Below are positions 1 through 7,989 of a stretch of 32,766 bases of DNA, in pieces. The translations under genes were made by a program, and so were the position numbers. The DNA lies in assembly GCA_005799025.1 (NCBI GenBank), contig SYHX01000075.1, forward strand, positions 1 through 32,766. The letters run 5' to 3'. The notes below the pieces were generated by a model. It was not told the DNA's origin, did no database searches, and saw only the letters and a list, made by a program, of their open reading frames with translations. Within the stretch, counting starts at the first letter, position 1. Each line of letters opens with the position of its first letter. The DNA is from Bacteroidota bacterium (GTDB lineage: Bacteria; Bacteroidota; Bacteroidia; UBA7662).

Positions 1-1
1 G

Positions 2-436
2 GTTTATGTGATTCCGGTGGAGGCCTTGGAGCCGGTCATTCTTAGCCTGATGAAGGTCGATGAATACTTGAATGTCAAAGAAATCAGCCCCGAGGACCGA
101 AGGAATATTTTTGTTATTCTAGGACGATTTGCACATTTGACTAAACGTCGTCTGCAGGTGGATCAGTTTTTTGCGAACGAATCCCTGAGTTTGGCGACCG
201 AAACCGAAAATCGATTGCCCGAAGAAATGCGCAGAGAAGTGGCCGAAATCGAAAAATCGGTACGGCTCAACCCCCCCCAAGAACGGACCACCAAAGAAAT
301 TGGTTTGAATGCCTTGAGTACCCAACATAAGAAAATCGAAAAGGGATTGCGGGAACGCGGTGTGCTTCCGGAATCCGAAAACCTAGCCAACGGACTTAAC
401 GAATTGCCGCTGTACAGCCCTGATCAAGAGGGTTAA
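2..436 (+). CDS. C-terminal part of an unidentified protein, probably truncated by the window start
   Basis: Frame is open from base 2 with no upstream stop; the tracked start is a GTG; no family recognised; same strand and 38 nt upstream of the aminotransferase. Confidence 0.55.
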   Translation, partial: VYVIPVEALEPVILSLMKVDEYLNVKEISPEDRRNIFVILGRFAHLTKRRLQVDQFFANESLSLATETENRLPEEMRREVAEIEKSVRLNPPQERTTKEIGLNALSTQHKKIEKGLRERGVLPESENLANGLNELPLYSPDQEG

Positions 437-474
437 CCGATAAAAAGTAATATTGATAGCTTGTACCTTCGTTT

Positions 475-1794
475 ATGTTGCAACAACTAACCGACAAGAA
501 TCGGCTCACCAAGGCCCATACCCAAGCCTACCGTTCTAGTCTAGCCCTCAACCGAAATGCCGCTGGATTTAGCAAGGAATTCAAGGAAGGTATCTACACC
601 CTCGTTTGTGATAAGGCGTCCGGGCCTTATGTCCACGATTTGGATCAAAATAAGTATATTGATCTTACCATGGGCTTTGGTTCCTTGCTTTTTGGGCATA
701 ATTATGAACCGATACGTCAGGCAATTCAAGATCAGTTAAGTCAATCCTGGTCTGTAGGCCCTATTTCTCCTTTGGCGGGTCAATTGTCCCAAGAAATTGT
801 TCTAGCCACCGGCGTCGAGCGGGTGGCTTTTTTTAATTCGGGAACCGAAGCCGTCATGGTGGCTTTGAGGTTAGCCAAGGCTATTACCCAGAAAAAGCAT
901 ATTGTTTTCTTCAAAGGATCCTATCACGGGACCTTTGATTCTTTGTTATCCCTCAAAAATGATCCCCATAGCGGAGTGGCCAAAGAAATGGTTCCAGGGG
1001 TTACCCAAGGTATTCTCAACGAATCCTATCTATTGGAATACGGATCCGAGGAAAGCTTGGAGTTTATTCGTAAAAATTCGGATCATATTGCAGCTGTCTT
1101 AACGGAACCAGTTCAAAGCCGTAATCCCGGTTTGCAACCCCGGGCTTATTTGCATGAACTTCGAAAGATTACGGAAGAAAAGAACATCGCCTTGGTTTTT
1201 GACGAGGTTATCACTGGGTTTCGCATCGGCTTGGGAGGAAGTCAGGAATATTTTGGGGTACAAGCCGATATTGTAACGTACGGGAAGGTCATAGGGGGTG
1301 GCTTGCCCTTGGGGTTGGTGGCAGGCAAGGCTCGTTTTCTTGATGCCACCGATGGTGGATTTTGGCAGTACGGGGATGATTCGGGACCGGTGGTCAAAGC
1401 CACTTTTGTCGCAGGTACCTTTTGTCATCATCCCTTGGCGATGGCCTCGTCGCTCAAGGTTCTTGAAATTCTTCGAAATTCCAATGGCCAAATTTTGCAT
1501 GACCTGAATCAAACAACGGCTGCCTTATGCGACCGATTCCAGAAATTTTTTGATCAAAACAAATATCCTATTTCGGTTCATCATTTTGGGTCCTTATTTC
1601 GGTTTACCACCCCTGGTAAGTCCAGTCTGCTTTATTATCAACTTTTGCTCAACGGGGTTTATGTATGGGAGGGTCGTAATTGTTTTCTTTCACCATCCCA
1701 TACGCCGGATGTTTTGGAAAGATTGGAGGAGCAGTTGATCCAATCGTGTTATGCGTTGGAGGCCCAGGGCTTGCTTAAGAAATCTGCACCATGA
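475..1794 (+). CDS. PLP-dependent class-III aminotransferase, resembling glutamate-1-semialdehyde aminotransferases and the AMT domains of hybrid PKS/NRPS enzymes
   Basis: Motifs DLTMGFGSLLFGHN, VAFFNSGTEAVMVALRLA, GSYHGTFDS, TEPVQSRNPGLQP, FDEVITGFR, TYGKVIGGGLPLG (PLP lysine). Confidence 0.9.
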   Translation: MLQQLTDKNRLTKAHTQAYRSSLALNRNAAGFSKEFKEGIYTLVCDKASGPYVHDLDQNKYIDLTMGFGSLLFGHNYEPIRQAIQDQLSQSWSVGPISPLAGQLSQEIVLATGVERVAFFNSGTEAVMVALRLAKAITQKKHIVFFKGSYHGTFDSLLSLKNDPHSGVAKEMVPGVTQGILNESYLLEYGSEESLEFIRKNSDHIAAVLTEPVQSRNPGLQPRAYLHELRKITEEKNIALVFDEVITGFRIGLGGSQEYFGVQADIVTYGKVIGGGLPLGLVAGKARFLDATDGGFWQYGDDSGPVVKATFVAGTFCHHPLAMASSLKVLEILRNSNGQILHDLNQTTAALCDRFQKFFDQNKYPISVHHFGSLFRFTTPGKSSLLYYQLLLNGVYVWEGRNCFLSPSHTPDVLERLEEQLIQSCYALEAQGLLKKSAP

Positions 1795-2849
1795 ACCCTG
1801 TTGTTCTTTTGGAAGAAGACTCCTTCCGCATATTGCGGCATGAAGGTATACCCGCTGAGGCGCTTGCCTTCTTGGATGAAATAGCTTGGGGCAGCGAAGG
1901 CGCGGTTTACGAAAACAAGAACACCAAGGAACACAGCCGCCATATACATCGCCCAGTCCTCATGGCGATTCATTCAGGTGATCAAATATTAGCGACGGCC
2001 GTTTTTTGTCATACCAAGGTTGGGATTGCTGCATCTTATCTTAATTGTTATTATGTGCGGTATTTTGCCTCATCCCCCAAAATCAGAGGACAGGGGCTTA
2101 TCAAAAAATACGGTATTCGTGTCATGGAATTGGTGAGGGAAGACGTTCATGCCCCTACGGTCTTTTTTGCCTGCGTGGAGCGTGGTAACAAACCCTCTTT
2201 CAAAACGGTCCAAAGCGCAGGTTATCAGCATACATGGACCGCTACCACCAACGGGTTCAGTCGATTTTTCCCCAGGTCCATGGAGGGGGTCGAGCAAGTG
2301 ACAACGCCGACGCAACGCGAGGAAGTACTTGCTTTGTTAGGGACCCAGTACCGCGAACATGCATTGGTTCAATTTGATTCCATTTTCTTGCATGATCAGT
2401 ATTACATATTGCGTATCAAAGGTCAAATCGTCGCCGGTCTTCAATACCATCGTGCCCATTGGGTGGTTAATCGTATGGCAGGCTGGTCAGGGAAGTTATT
2501 ACTCAAAATATTACCTCAAATCCCATTGCTAAATCGCATTTTTAACCCAAATAAATTTGAATTTTTGGCCTTGGAGGGCATTTATATCCGACCAGGATTC
2601 GAAAAGGAATGGGGCAGGCTTGTTGAAGATGTTTTGGTCAAAACAGGCATGCGATCCGCGATGTATTGGATGGGTGCAACTTGTCCAATTCGAGAAAGAA
2701 TTCAAGGGGCTGTGGGCCCCGGATTATTGCATCCTTTTGTTAAGGATTCGGATGTTTATGTTATGGCATCTTTTCATGATGTAGATAAGGGAAGGATACA
2801 ACAAATTCAGACCTTACCCTTGTACGCCTCCGGGTTTGATTATGTTTAG
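1791..2849 (+). CDS. GNAT-like N-acyltransferase
   Basis: ATGA overlap with the aminotransferase stop; FASSPKIRGQGLIKKYG and GNKPSFKTVQSAGY resemble GNAT acetyl-CoA-binding and C-terminal motifs. Confidence 0.6.
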   Translation: MNPVVLLEEDSFRILRHEGIPAEALAFLDEIAWGSEGAVYENKNTKEHSRHIHRPVLMAIHSGDQILATAVFCHTKVGIAASYLNCYYVRYFASSPKIRGQGLIKKYGIRVMELVREDVHAPTVFFACVERGNKPSFKTVQSAGYQHTWTATTNGFSRFFPRSMEGVEQVTTPTQREEVLALLGTQYREHALVQFDSIFLHDQYYILRIKGQIVAGLQYHRAHWVVNRMAGWSGKLLLKILPQIPLLNRIFNPNKFEFLALEGIYIRPGFEKEWGRLVEDVLVKTGMRSAMYWMGATCPIRERIQGAVGPGLLHPFVKDSDVYVMASFHDVDKGRIQQIQTLPLYASGFDYV

Positions 2850-3891
2850 TCGATTTTTGGAACGATTGGATATCCTTTGGCACTGGAAATCATGGCCATG
2901 GGAAATACTTTACTTTCCGGTTACCCTGTATGTGGTCATGGTGGGTTTGATCCGCTCCGGCCATGTTTTTTACTTTGCGGCGGCAAACCCCAAATTACCC
3001 CTTGCAGGTTTTGCCGGAGAATCCAAACATGAAATTATTCAGAGGATTCCGAAGGAATGGAAGCCTAAAACATTATATGTTACAAATCAAGATACCCTGG
3101 ATGAATTAGCCCCCAAGATATCGGATTTGAACATGTCTTATCCGCTCTTTGTTAAACCCGATGTGGGAGAGGGCGGTTATTTGGCGACGAAGGTGGACAG
3201 CTGGGAAGATCTGAAAGTTTATCATGAAAGCCATGCTATGAACTACCTTGTACAGGATTTTGTGCAACACGAATTGGAGGTTAGTGTATTGGTGCACAAA
3301 GCGATGGGTTCACTGCAAATAAGCAGCATTACGGAAAGAAGCCATCTAAAATTGGTTGGAAATGGGACTTCTACCGTTCGGGATTTGTTGAAAGGCATAC
3401 CCTTTATTCGCCATCGTTTATCGAATATTTTGGCCAAATGTCAATCCTATGCCGATTTGGTTCTACTGGATGGGCAAGTATGGGAACCGACCTCTCTAGG
3501 TAATTTGGATTATGGTTCTGCTTATTATGATATCACTAACCAGTCTATCCCCCTATTTAGAAATGTCTTGGAATCCATTAATGATCAAGTGGATTTATTT
3601 GATTATGCCCGCTATGATTTGAAAAGTGCAAGCAGGGAAGATTTGTTTAACGGCAAATTTCAAATTTTAGAAATTAACGGTGTCAAAGGCTTACCGATTC
3701 ATATTTATGATTCCCGTTGTAGTTTTTGGAACGGGCAACGAGAAATATTCAAACACTGGGGATATGTTTTAACCCTTAGCCAACGTAATCAAAAACAAGG
3801 CGCCAAGGTCCCTGGATTTCGTCAGGGGCTAGCCTATTTAATTCATCATCAACGAACTCTTCAATTATCCTTAAATCCTCGAATATGTTAA
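2836..3891 (+). CDS. ATP-grasp ligase with an N-terminal hydrophobic segment
   Basis: YPLFVKPDVGEGGYLATKV, YLVQDFVQHELEVSVLV, SHLKLVGNGTSTVRDLL, FQILEINGVKGLP resemble D-Ala-D-Ala-ligase-type ATP-grasp motifs; overlaps the upstream CDS by 14 nt. Confidence 0.75.
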   Translation: MIMFSRFLERLDILWHWKSWPWEILYFPVTLYVVMVGLIRSGHVFYFAAANPKLPLAGFAGESKHEIIQRIPKEWKPKTLYVTNQDTLDELAPKISDLNMSYPLFVKPDVGEGGYLATKVDSWEDLKVYHESHAMNYLVQDFVQHELEVSVLVHKAMGSLQISSITERSHLKLVGNGTSTVRDLLKGIPFIRHRLSNILAKCQSYADLVLLDGQVWEPTSLGNLDYGSAYYDITNQSIPLFRNVLESINDQVDLFDYARYDLKSASREDLFNGKFQILEINGVKGLPIHIYDSRCSFWNGQREIFKHWGYVLTLSQRNQKQGAKVPGFRQGLAYLIHHQRTLQLSLNPRIC

Positions 3892-4331
3892 AAAGTCCCT
3901 TTTTCTTCCTTGTCGTACTGCTTACTTATGAGCCGTTACTCGCTCAAAATAACAAAATTAGTCACTCGTTAAATCTCACAGGGGGTACGTTCCTTTTGTT
4001 CAACTAAGGGTCCTTGCATTATGAACTGCTTGAAGAACGTAGGCACGTCCATACTTTTATCCAAAGCGGATTGAGCTTGGGCTATGATTTATGGAACGAG
4101 AAGTTTATTACAACACCTTTTGCTCGGTTGGGGTTTTTGGCCGGAGCGAATTCCCATTATTTTGAGGCAAGCGCGGGTGCTGGTTTGTACATATGGTCGG
4201 GTGATGGTCCGGAATTGCTGCCATCCGCAACTGTGGGGTATCGGAACCTTAATCTGGATGGTCGTAGTATTGTTCGTTTTGGCATAGGTTTTCCGGACCT
4301 CCTTTATTTCGGTTATGGCTGGCGTCTTTGA
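3885..4331 (+). pseudogene. Short outer-membrane beta-barrel-like protein interrupted by one in-frame TAA (4005-4007)
   Basis: ATG 3885 gives MLKSPFFFLVVLLTYEPLLAQNNKISHSLNLTGGTFLLFN*, then the same frame continues GSLHYELLEERRHVHTFIQSGLSLGYDLWNEKF...LYFGYGWRL to 4331. Confidence 0.7.
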
Positions 4332-6376
4332 AGAGCATCCTCGGTTTGAATGCGCTGGCGGTAAAAGCGATGCATGGTGACCACATGGGGGAAGCTCAGG
4401 CAAGCGAGGAAGACAAAGAACGAGCCTTCGGGCCCAAAGTCCAGGGGCGGGAGCCAATCCTTGAAGGTGTAGAACATTCCCATCAGGAGCCAAGCGCCGG
4501 AATGAAAGGGGAGGGCGGCCCTCCAAAGGGTGGGCGAACTAAGTTGGAGACCCCGTCGCAAATCCCGCCAACCGATTCGGCTGTGTTGGCCGATGAAATA
4601 CAAACCAAAGGCGTGCATCAAGGGGAGTTGCGAAGCAATCATCAACCATAGGGACGTCCAGAACAACGCACTCTGACGGTGGTAAACCCCTGCAATGGTC
4701 CAAATCGTCATAAAACCCACCGGCAGGGACCAGGTTGTATCGCGTTGGGTCATGGCCTGCACGATGTTACGGGTTTCTTCGGGATGGGTGCCGGTGATGT
4801 AGGCCAGGACCGACAGCCCCCATGCCAACGATAGGAAACGGTTCATTCCCCAGGAACGCCCATCCGCTTGGCCAAAATGCCAAGCCGAATACCCCACAAA
4901 AAACAACAGACTCCACCAGGGCCACAGGAACCAAAACCATAACATCAACAATCCCAGCCCAATATAAACCAGTACCATGGCGGGTGTGGGAAGCCTTTGG
5001 AGCCGTCCGCTTTGTAACAAATGATCAACCGCTCCGTGGGGCAGTCCCAGGAGGACCATGCCCAGGACCAGACCCAGATTGGCCACCACCGAATAAACCG
5101 AAGGCAGGGCCTGCAGGCCCATCAAAAGAAGAGCCAATAACAACAAACGCAAAGGCCAGCTGACGTGACGCTCCCACAGGGCGACCAAAAAAGGCTTCCA
5201 GGGCAAATGCATCAACATCCGCAGATCGTATTGCCAAGTGGATTTTTCGTCCATAAAGCGCAGGACCGAGGAAAGGGGTGTGCCCGCAAAGAGTTGTTCA
5301 AAAATCATTTTGCCTTGATGGGGGCGCCGGCGCAGAATATGCAGGAGCAGTCCGTCCAGGAAGGCGTAGCGGGGATGGGCGTGTTGCGGTTTCCAGGGCT
5401 TTGTTGTAGGGACACGAGCATCGAGTTGCTGATGGAAAGAGGCATGGGCTGCCCAATGCTGTGCCAGTTCCTGCGCTTGTTGGTGCATGGTCTTGAATGC
5501 GTAACCGGTGCTGGGCTTGAGGGCGTGGTTGCGGGTCCCTATGGGCACCACGCCGTTGAGGCGATGGCGTTCGCTGAGGGGGTTGCGATGCTCGGCCATG
5601 GGAATGATGCCCTGCTCCCGGTGAGTGATACGGTACGTGGCTTGGTCCGGCAAGGCGTCCCTGAGGTAATCGCGCAGGCGTTGTTCGGCCAATTCGGCCT
5701 CCAGGATCGCGGTACCAAAACGTGTGAGCTCTACCAGAACCCGGTTCTCCGCAAAGGGCAGCATGTAAACAAACTGCGTAGCCCCGTCCTGCGGCACCTC
5801 CAAATCCATGAGGGTCACCCCCGCATCGCTTTGCCAAGAAAAATCCGTTTCCACCACCCACCCGTAAAAACTCTGCGCCAAATCAGGCTGGGCCATATCA
5901 GGTTGTGCCGAATCAATAGGCATATTATCAAGTTGGGGCGGTCGGGAATCCAGGACCCACCGAGCCCGCACCTTCTCCGACCCGCAAACCGCATAGGCGC
6001 CTTGGTCATCAGCGCCCACGCTCTCCACCGCCTCGGCCCTCAGTTCCCAGCCGTTGGCCGCCATACGCTGGCTCAAATCCTCGTAGAGGTCCAGGCTGTT
6101 GACCTGGTGGTAACGTAGTGGGGCGATCGAAACCAGGGGCTCCCGCCCACCGCGCGCCTTCTCCCACGAATGTCCAATCAAATCCCCCAAGTCCGCCACC
6201 ACCGGTTCCGTATCCTCCGCCCAGAAACAAAACGTCTTGTCGTTACGGCTTTTGGGGTCCGGGTCCACGAACAAAACCCGCTGACCGGCCAACAAACCCG
6301 CTCCCTCCAACGCACGCGCTGTTAGGGCGGCTGATGCCCCTCGGCCCACAAAGAGAAAGTCCACGTCCCTTGCCAT
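4313..6376 (-). CDS. Fusion protein: N-terminal lycopene beta-cyclase (CrtY-like) and C-terminal Brp/Blh-like beta-carotene 15,15'-dioxygenase
   Basis: N-terminal half: DFLFVGRGASAALTARALE, NDKTFCFWAED, FYGWVVETD, YMLPFAENRVLVELTRF, GIIPMAEHRNPL, SSVLRFMDEKS. C-terminal half: GLPHGAVDHLL, GYSAWHFGQAD, YFIGQHSRIGW, SFPHVVTMHRFYR in a multi-TM context. No stop across the junction near 5170. The tracked ORF starts at 6421; the ATG at 6376 (MARDVDFLFVGRG) is the better start. Confidence 0.9.
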   Translation of the reverse strand: MARDVDFLFVGRGASAALTARALEGAGLLAGQRVLFVDPDPKSRNDKTFCFWAEDTEPVVADLGDLIGHSWEKARGGREPLVSIAPLRYHQVNSLDLYEDLSQRMAANGWELRAEAVESVGADDQGAYAVCGSEKVRARWVLDSRPPQLDNMPIDSAQPDMAQPDLAQSFYGWVVETDFSWQSDAGVTLMDLEVPQDGATQFVYMLPFAENRVLVELTRFGTAILEAELAEQRLRDYLRDALPDQATYRITHREQGIIPMAEHRNPLSERHRLNGVVPIGTRNHALKPSTGYAFKTMHQQAQELAQHWAAHASFHQQLDARVPTTKPWKPQHAHPRYAFLDGLLLHILRRRPHQGKMIFEQLFAGTPLSSVLRFMDEKSTWQYDLRMLMHLPWKPFLVALWERHVSWPLRLLLLALLLMGLQALPSVYSVVANLGLVLGMVLLGLPHGAVDHLLQSGRLQRLPTPAMVLVYIGLGLLMLWFWFLWPWWSLLFFVGYSAWHFGQADGRSWGMNRFLSLAWGLSVLAYITGTHPEETRNIVQAMTQRDTTWSLPVGFMTIWTIAGVYHRQSALFWTSLWLMIASQLPLMHAFGLYFIGQHSRIGWRDLRRGLQLSSPTLWRAALPFHSGAWLLMGMFYTFKDWLPPLDFGPEGSFFVFLACLSFPHVVTMHRFYRQRIQTEDALQRRQP
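5873..5917 (-). repeat. ~15-nt imperfect tandem repeat inside the CrtY half
   Basis: Encodes IDSAQ-PDMAQ-PDLAQ; DNA units aatcaggctgggcc / atatcaggttgtgcc / gaatca. Confidence 0.6.
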
Positions 6377-6518
6377 TTGGCCTAAGTTATTCCAACGGCG
6401 GCTTTTTTGAGCACATGACAACCCACAAATTGCATCATGGTATATCAGCGTTTTGACCTTATTTTTTAATTAACAAATATTTATAATCAATGGATGGACA
6501 TACGTAAATTTTTAAAAC

Positions 6519-6737
6519 ATGAAAAAAAATCTATGGAGTCTTGTGATTTTGTTGGCCATGGCCTCGCCCAACCTCACCCAAGAAGCTTTCAAATTTGACC
6601 TGGATCAAAAATTCTATCTACTGACCAATCTTGATTATTTAGGGTCTAATCCCGAATTTTCTAATATCGAAATCACGACAAGTATTGGAAGCCGAAGAAA
6701 AAGCACCGCGAGTCAGTTCCTTGAATTTGGGGTTTAG
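6519..6737 (+). CDS. Short secreted protein or truncated outer-membrane protein remnant
   Basis: MKKNLWSLVILLAMASPNLTQ signal-peptide-like start; only 72 codons, ends at TAG with further open codons in the same frame. Confidence 0.4.
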   Translation: MKKNLWSLVILLAMASPNLTQEAFKFDLDQKFYLLTNLDYLGSNPEFSNIEITTSIGSRRKSTASQFLEFGV

Positions 6738-6865
6738 GGTGGCCCTCAAAATTTAAAATTCCAGAACCCCTCGTTTTATTTTGTTGGTATCAGGATTTTC
6801 TGTAGCGAATTCCATGTGTAATAGGTTCAAGTTAAGCTTGACTGGAAATAGTAGAACTAACACGT

Positions 6866-7583
6866 GTGATTGCCCTAAACATCATCTCAGGCATCGGCTT
6901 GTTGTGGCTTTTTAAGTTTTTTGCTTTTGTTCACTTCAGGGCTCAATGGGCACAGTACAAGGCAAACCAGGCGCTGCTGGCGACCGTGAATAAGTCCTAC
7001 CGGGGGACTCGGTCGGAGCGTAAGTTGGTGCTGAGACTTCTACTTAGTAACTTTTCTTCTAAGGCTTTATACAACGATTTATACCTGGACATGACCCGTG
7101 GTCGTTATTCTCAATTGGATATCGTCTTGGTCACGAAGGTTGGAGTGGTGGTTTTTGAGATCAAAGAAATGAGTGGTTGGATTTTTGGTTCAGACCATCT
7201 TCAACACTGGACCTAGGTTTTGGCGTATGGTAGGCAGCGTAATCGCTTTTACAACCCTGTTCTTCAAAACCAAAAACATATCCAGGACCTTCGTTCCCAA
7301 TTGCCGTAGTTCGCAAAGTTGCCTTTTTATTATGCCCTTTTTTTTTGATGGGTTTTGTGAATTCAAAAAGCTTCATAACATTCCTTCAGATATTTATTTG
7401 GATCGTTCGTGGGATTTTACGAATATTTTATAGACACTGCTCACTAACAAACCACCTGATGAATACGCAGACAAAGAGGAGCTTATTAGCTTTCTTAAAA
7501 CCGTCGTCCAAAACGGTGAGAATTCTGCGATTCGACGGCAACATATCCAAAATGTGCACAAGTTTATGTCAAGTCGTGGCTGA
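6866..7583 (+). pseudogene. Decayed NERD-domain (nuclease-related domain) gene
   Basis: YRGTRSERKLVLRLL, SQLDIVLVTKVGVVVFEIKEMSGWIFG match the NERD pattern; continues past TAG as VLAYGRQRNRFYNPVLQNQKHIQDLRSQLP, another TAG, then after a frame change at a T-run FFDGFCEFKKLHNIPSDIYLDRSWDFTNIL, a third TAG, then TNKPPDEYADKEELISFLKTVVQNGENSAIRRQHIQNVHKFMSSRG*. Confidence 0.75.
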
Positions 7584-7599
7584 GACCGTCAGCACTTTG

Positions 7600-7802
7600 G
7601 TGTGCTTCAAGGCCTTGGCGACTTTAATAGAATTAATTTGCTTAGGTCTAAAGGGTTGAATAAATTTAATCTTAATTTTGTGTTCCTTGCACCAATTCTC
7701 AAAACTTTGGAGGTGAAATCAGGGCCGATACCGGTCTTGAAGAGCTGGGGTATACCATTTTGGACAATAACGCTTTCTAGGGTCCTCATAAGACTTTTGT
7801 AG
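7600..7802 (-). mobile_element. Relic of an IS3-family-like transposase OrfB (rve integrase core)
   Basis: Minus strand: MRTLESVIVQNGIPQLFKTGIGPDFTSKVLRIGARNTKLRLNLFNP resembles the TDNGPEFTS..F..WC...I...FIQP core; a second frame reads IKFIQPFRPKQINSI, implying a frameshift. Confidence 0.6.
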
Positions 7803-7885
7803 GGGGACTCAATTTGATACCTTTATTAAAAATTGGGCTAGGTGTATTTTTTGCTATGTGCAATATAAAGTCCGGATCGCTTGTT

Positions 7886-7926
7886 CAAACGGCAATAAAG
7901 GTCTCGAAAGGTCTTTTTGCCGTTTG
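7886..7926. repeat. Inverted repeat / hairpin
   Basis: caaacggcaa (7886-7895) and ttgccgtttg (7917-7926) are perfect 10-nt inverted arms with a 21-nt loop. Confidence 0.7.
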
Positions 7927-7936
7927 CTTTCATAAA

Positions 7937-7968
7937 TTGCACTTATTAGTTGAACTCAGCTATCTTTA
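7937..7968 (+). promoter_or_regulatory. Bacteroidota-type promoter candidate for the 7990 operon
   Basis: TTG (7937-7939), 21-nt spacer, TATCTTTA (7961-7968), similar to TTTG-N19-21-TAnnTTTG; 21 nt before ATG 7990. Confidence 0.45.
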
Positions 7969-7989
7969 AGTTAAAATCTCTCATAAGTA

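Noticed and set aside
464-471. TACCTTCG promoter-like box before the aminotransferase
   Set aside because: Only 3 nt from the ATG, too close for a normal start, and no clear -33 element was established.
5298-5861. 187-aa minus-strand ORF inside crtY-blh
   Set aside because: Out-of-frame shadow of the fusion gene, low-complexity Arg/Pro/Gly-rich translation.
5165-6118. 317-aa plus-strand ORF, and other plus-strand ORFs, opposite crtY-blh
   Set aside because: Antisense to a well-supported coding region; no recognisable domain; explained by GC-rich codon structure of the minus-strand gene.
3885-7583. Possible stop-codon reassignment or readthrough to explain several in-frame TAA/TAG codons
   Set aside because: Intact neighbouring genes use TAA, TAG and TGA as ordinary stops, and the interrupted genes also show a frameshift, so gene decay is simpler.
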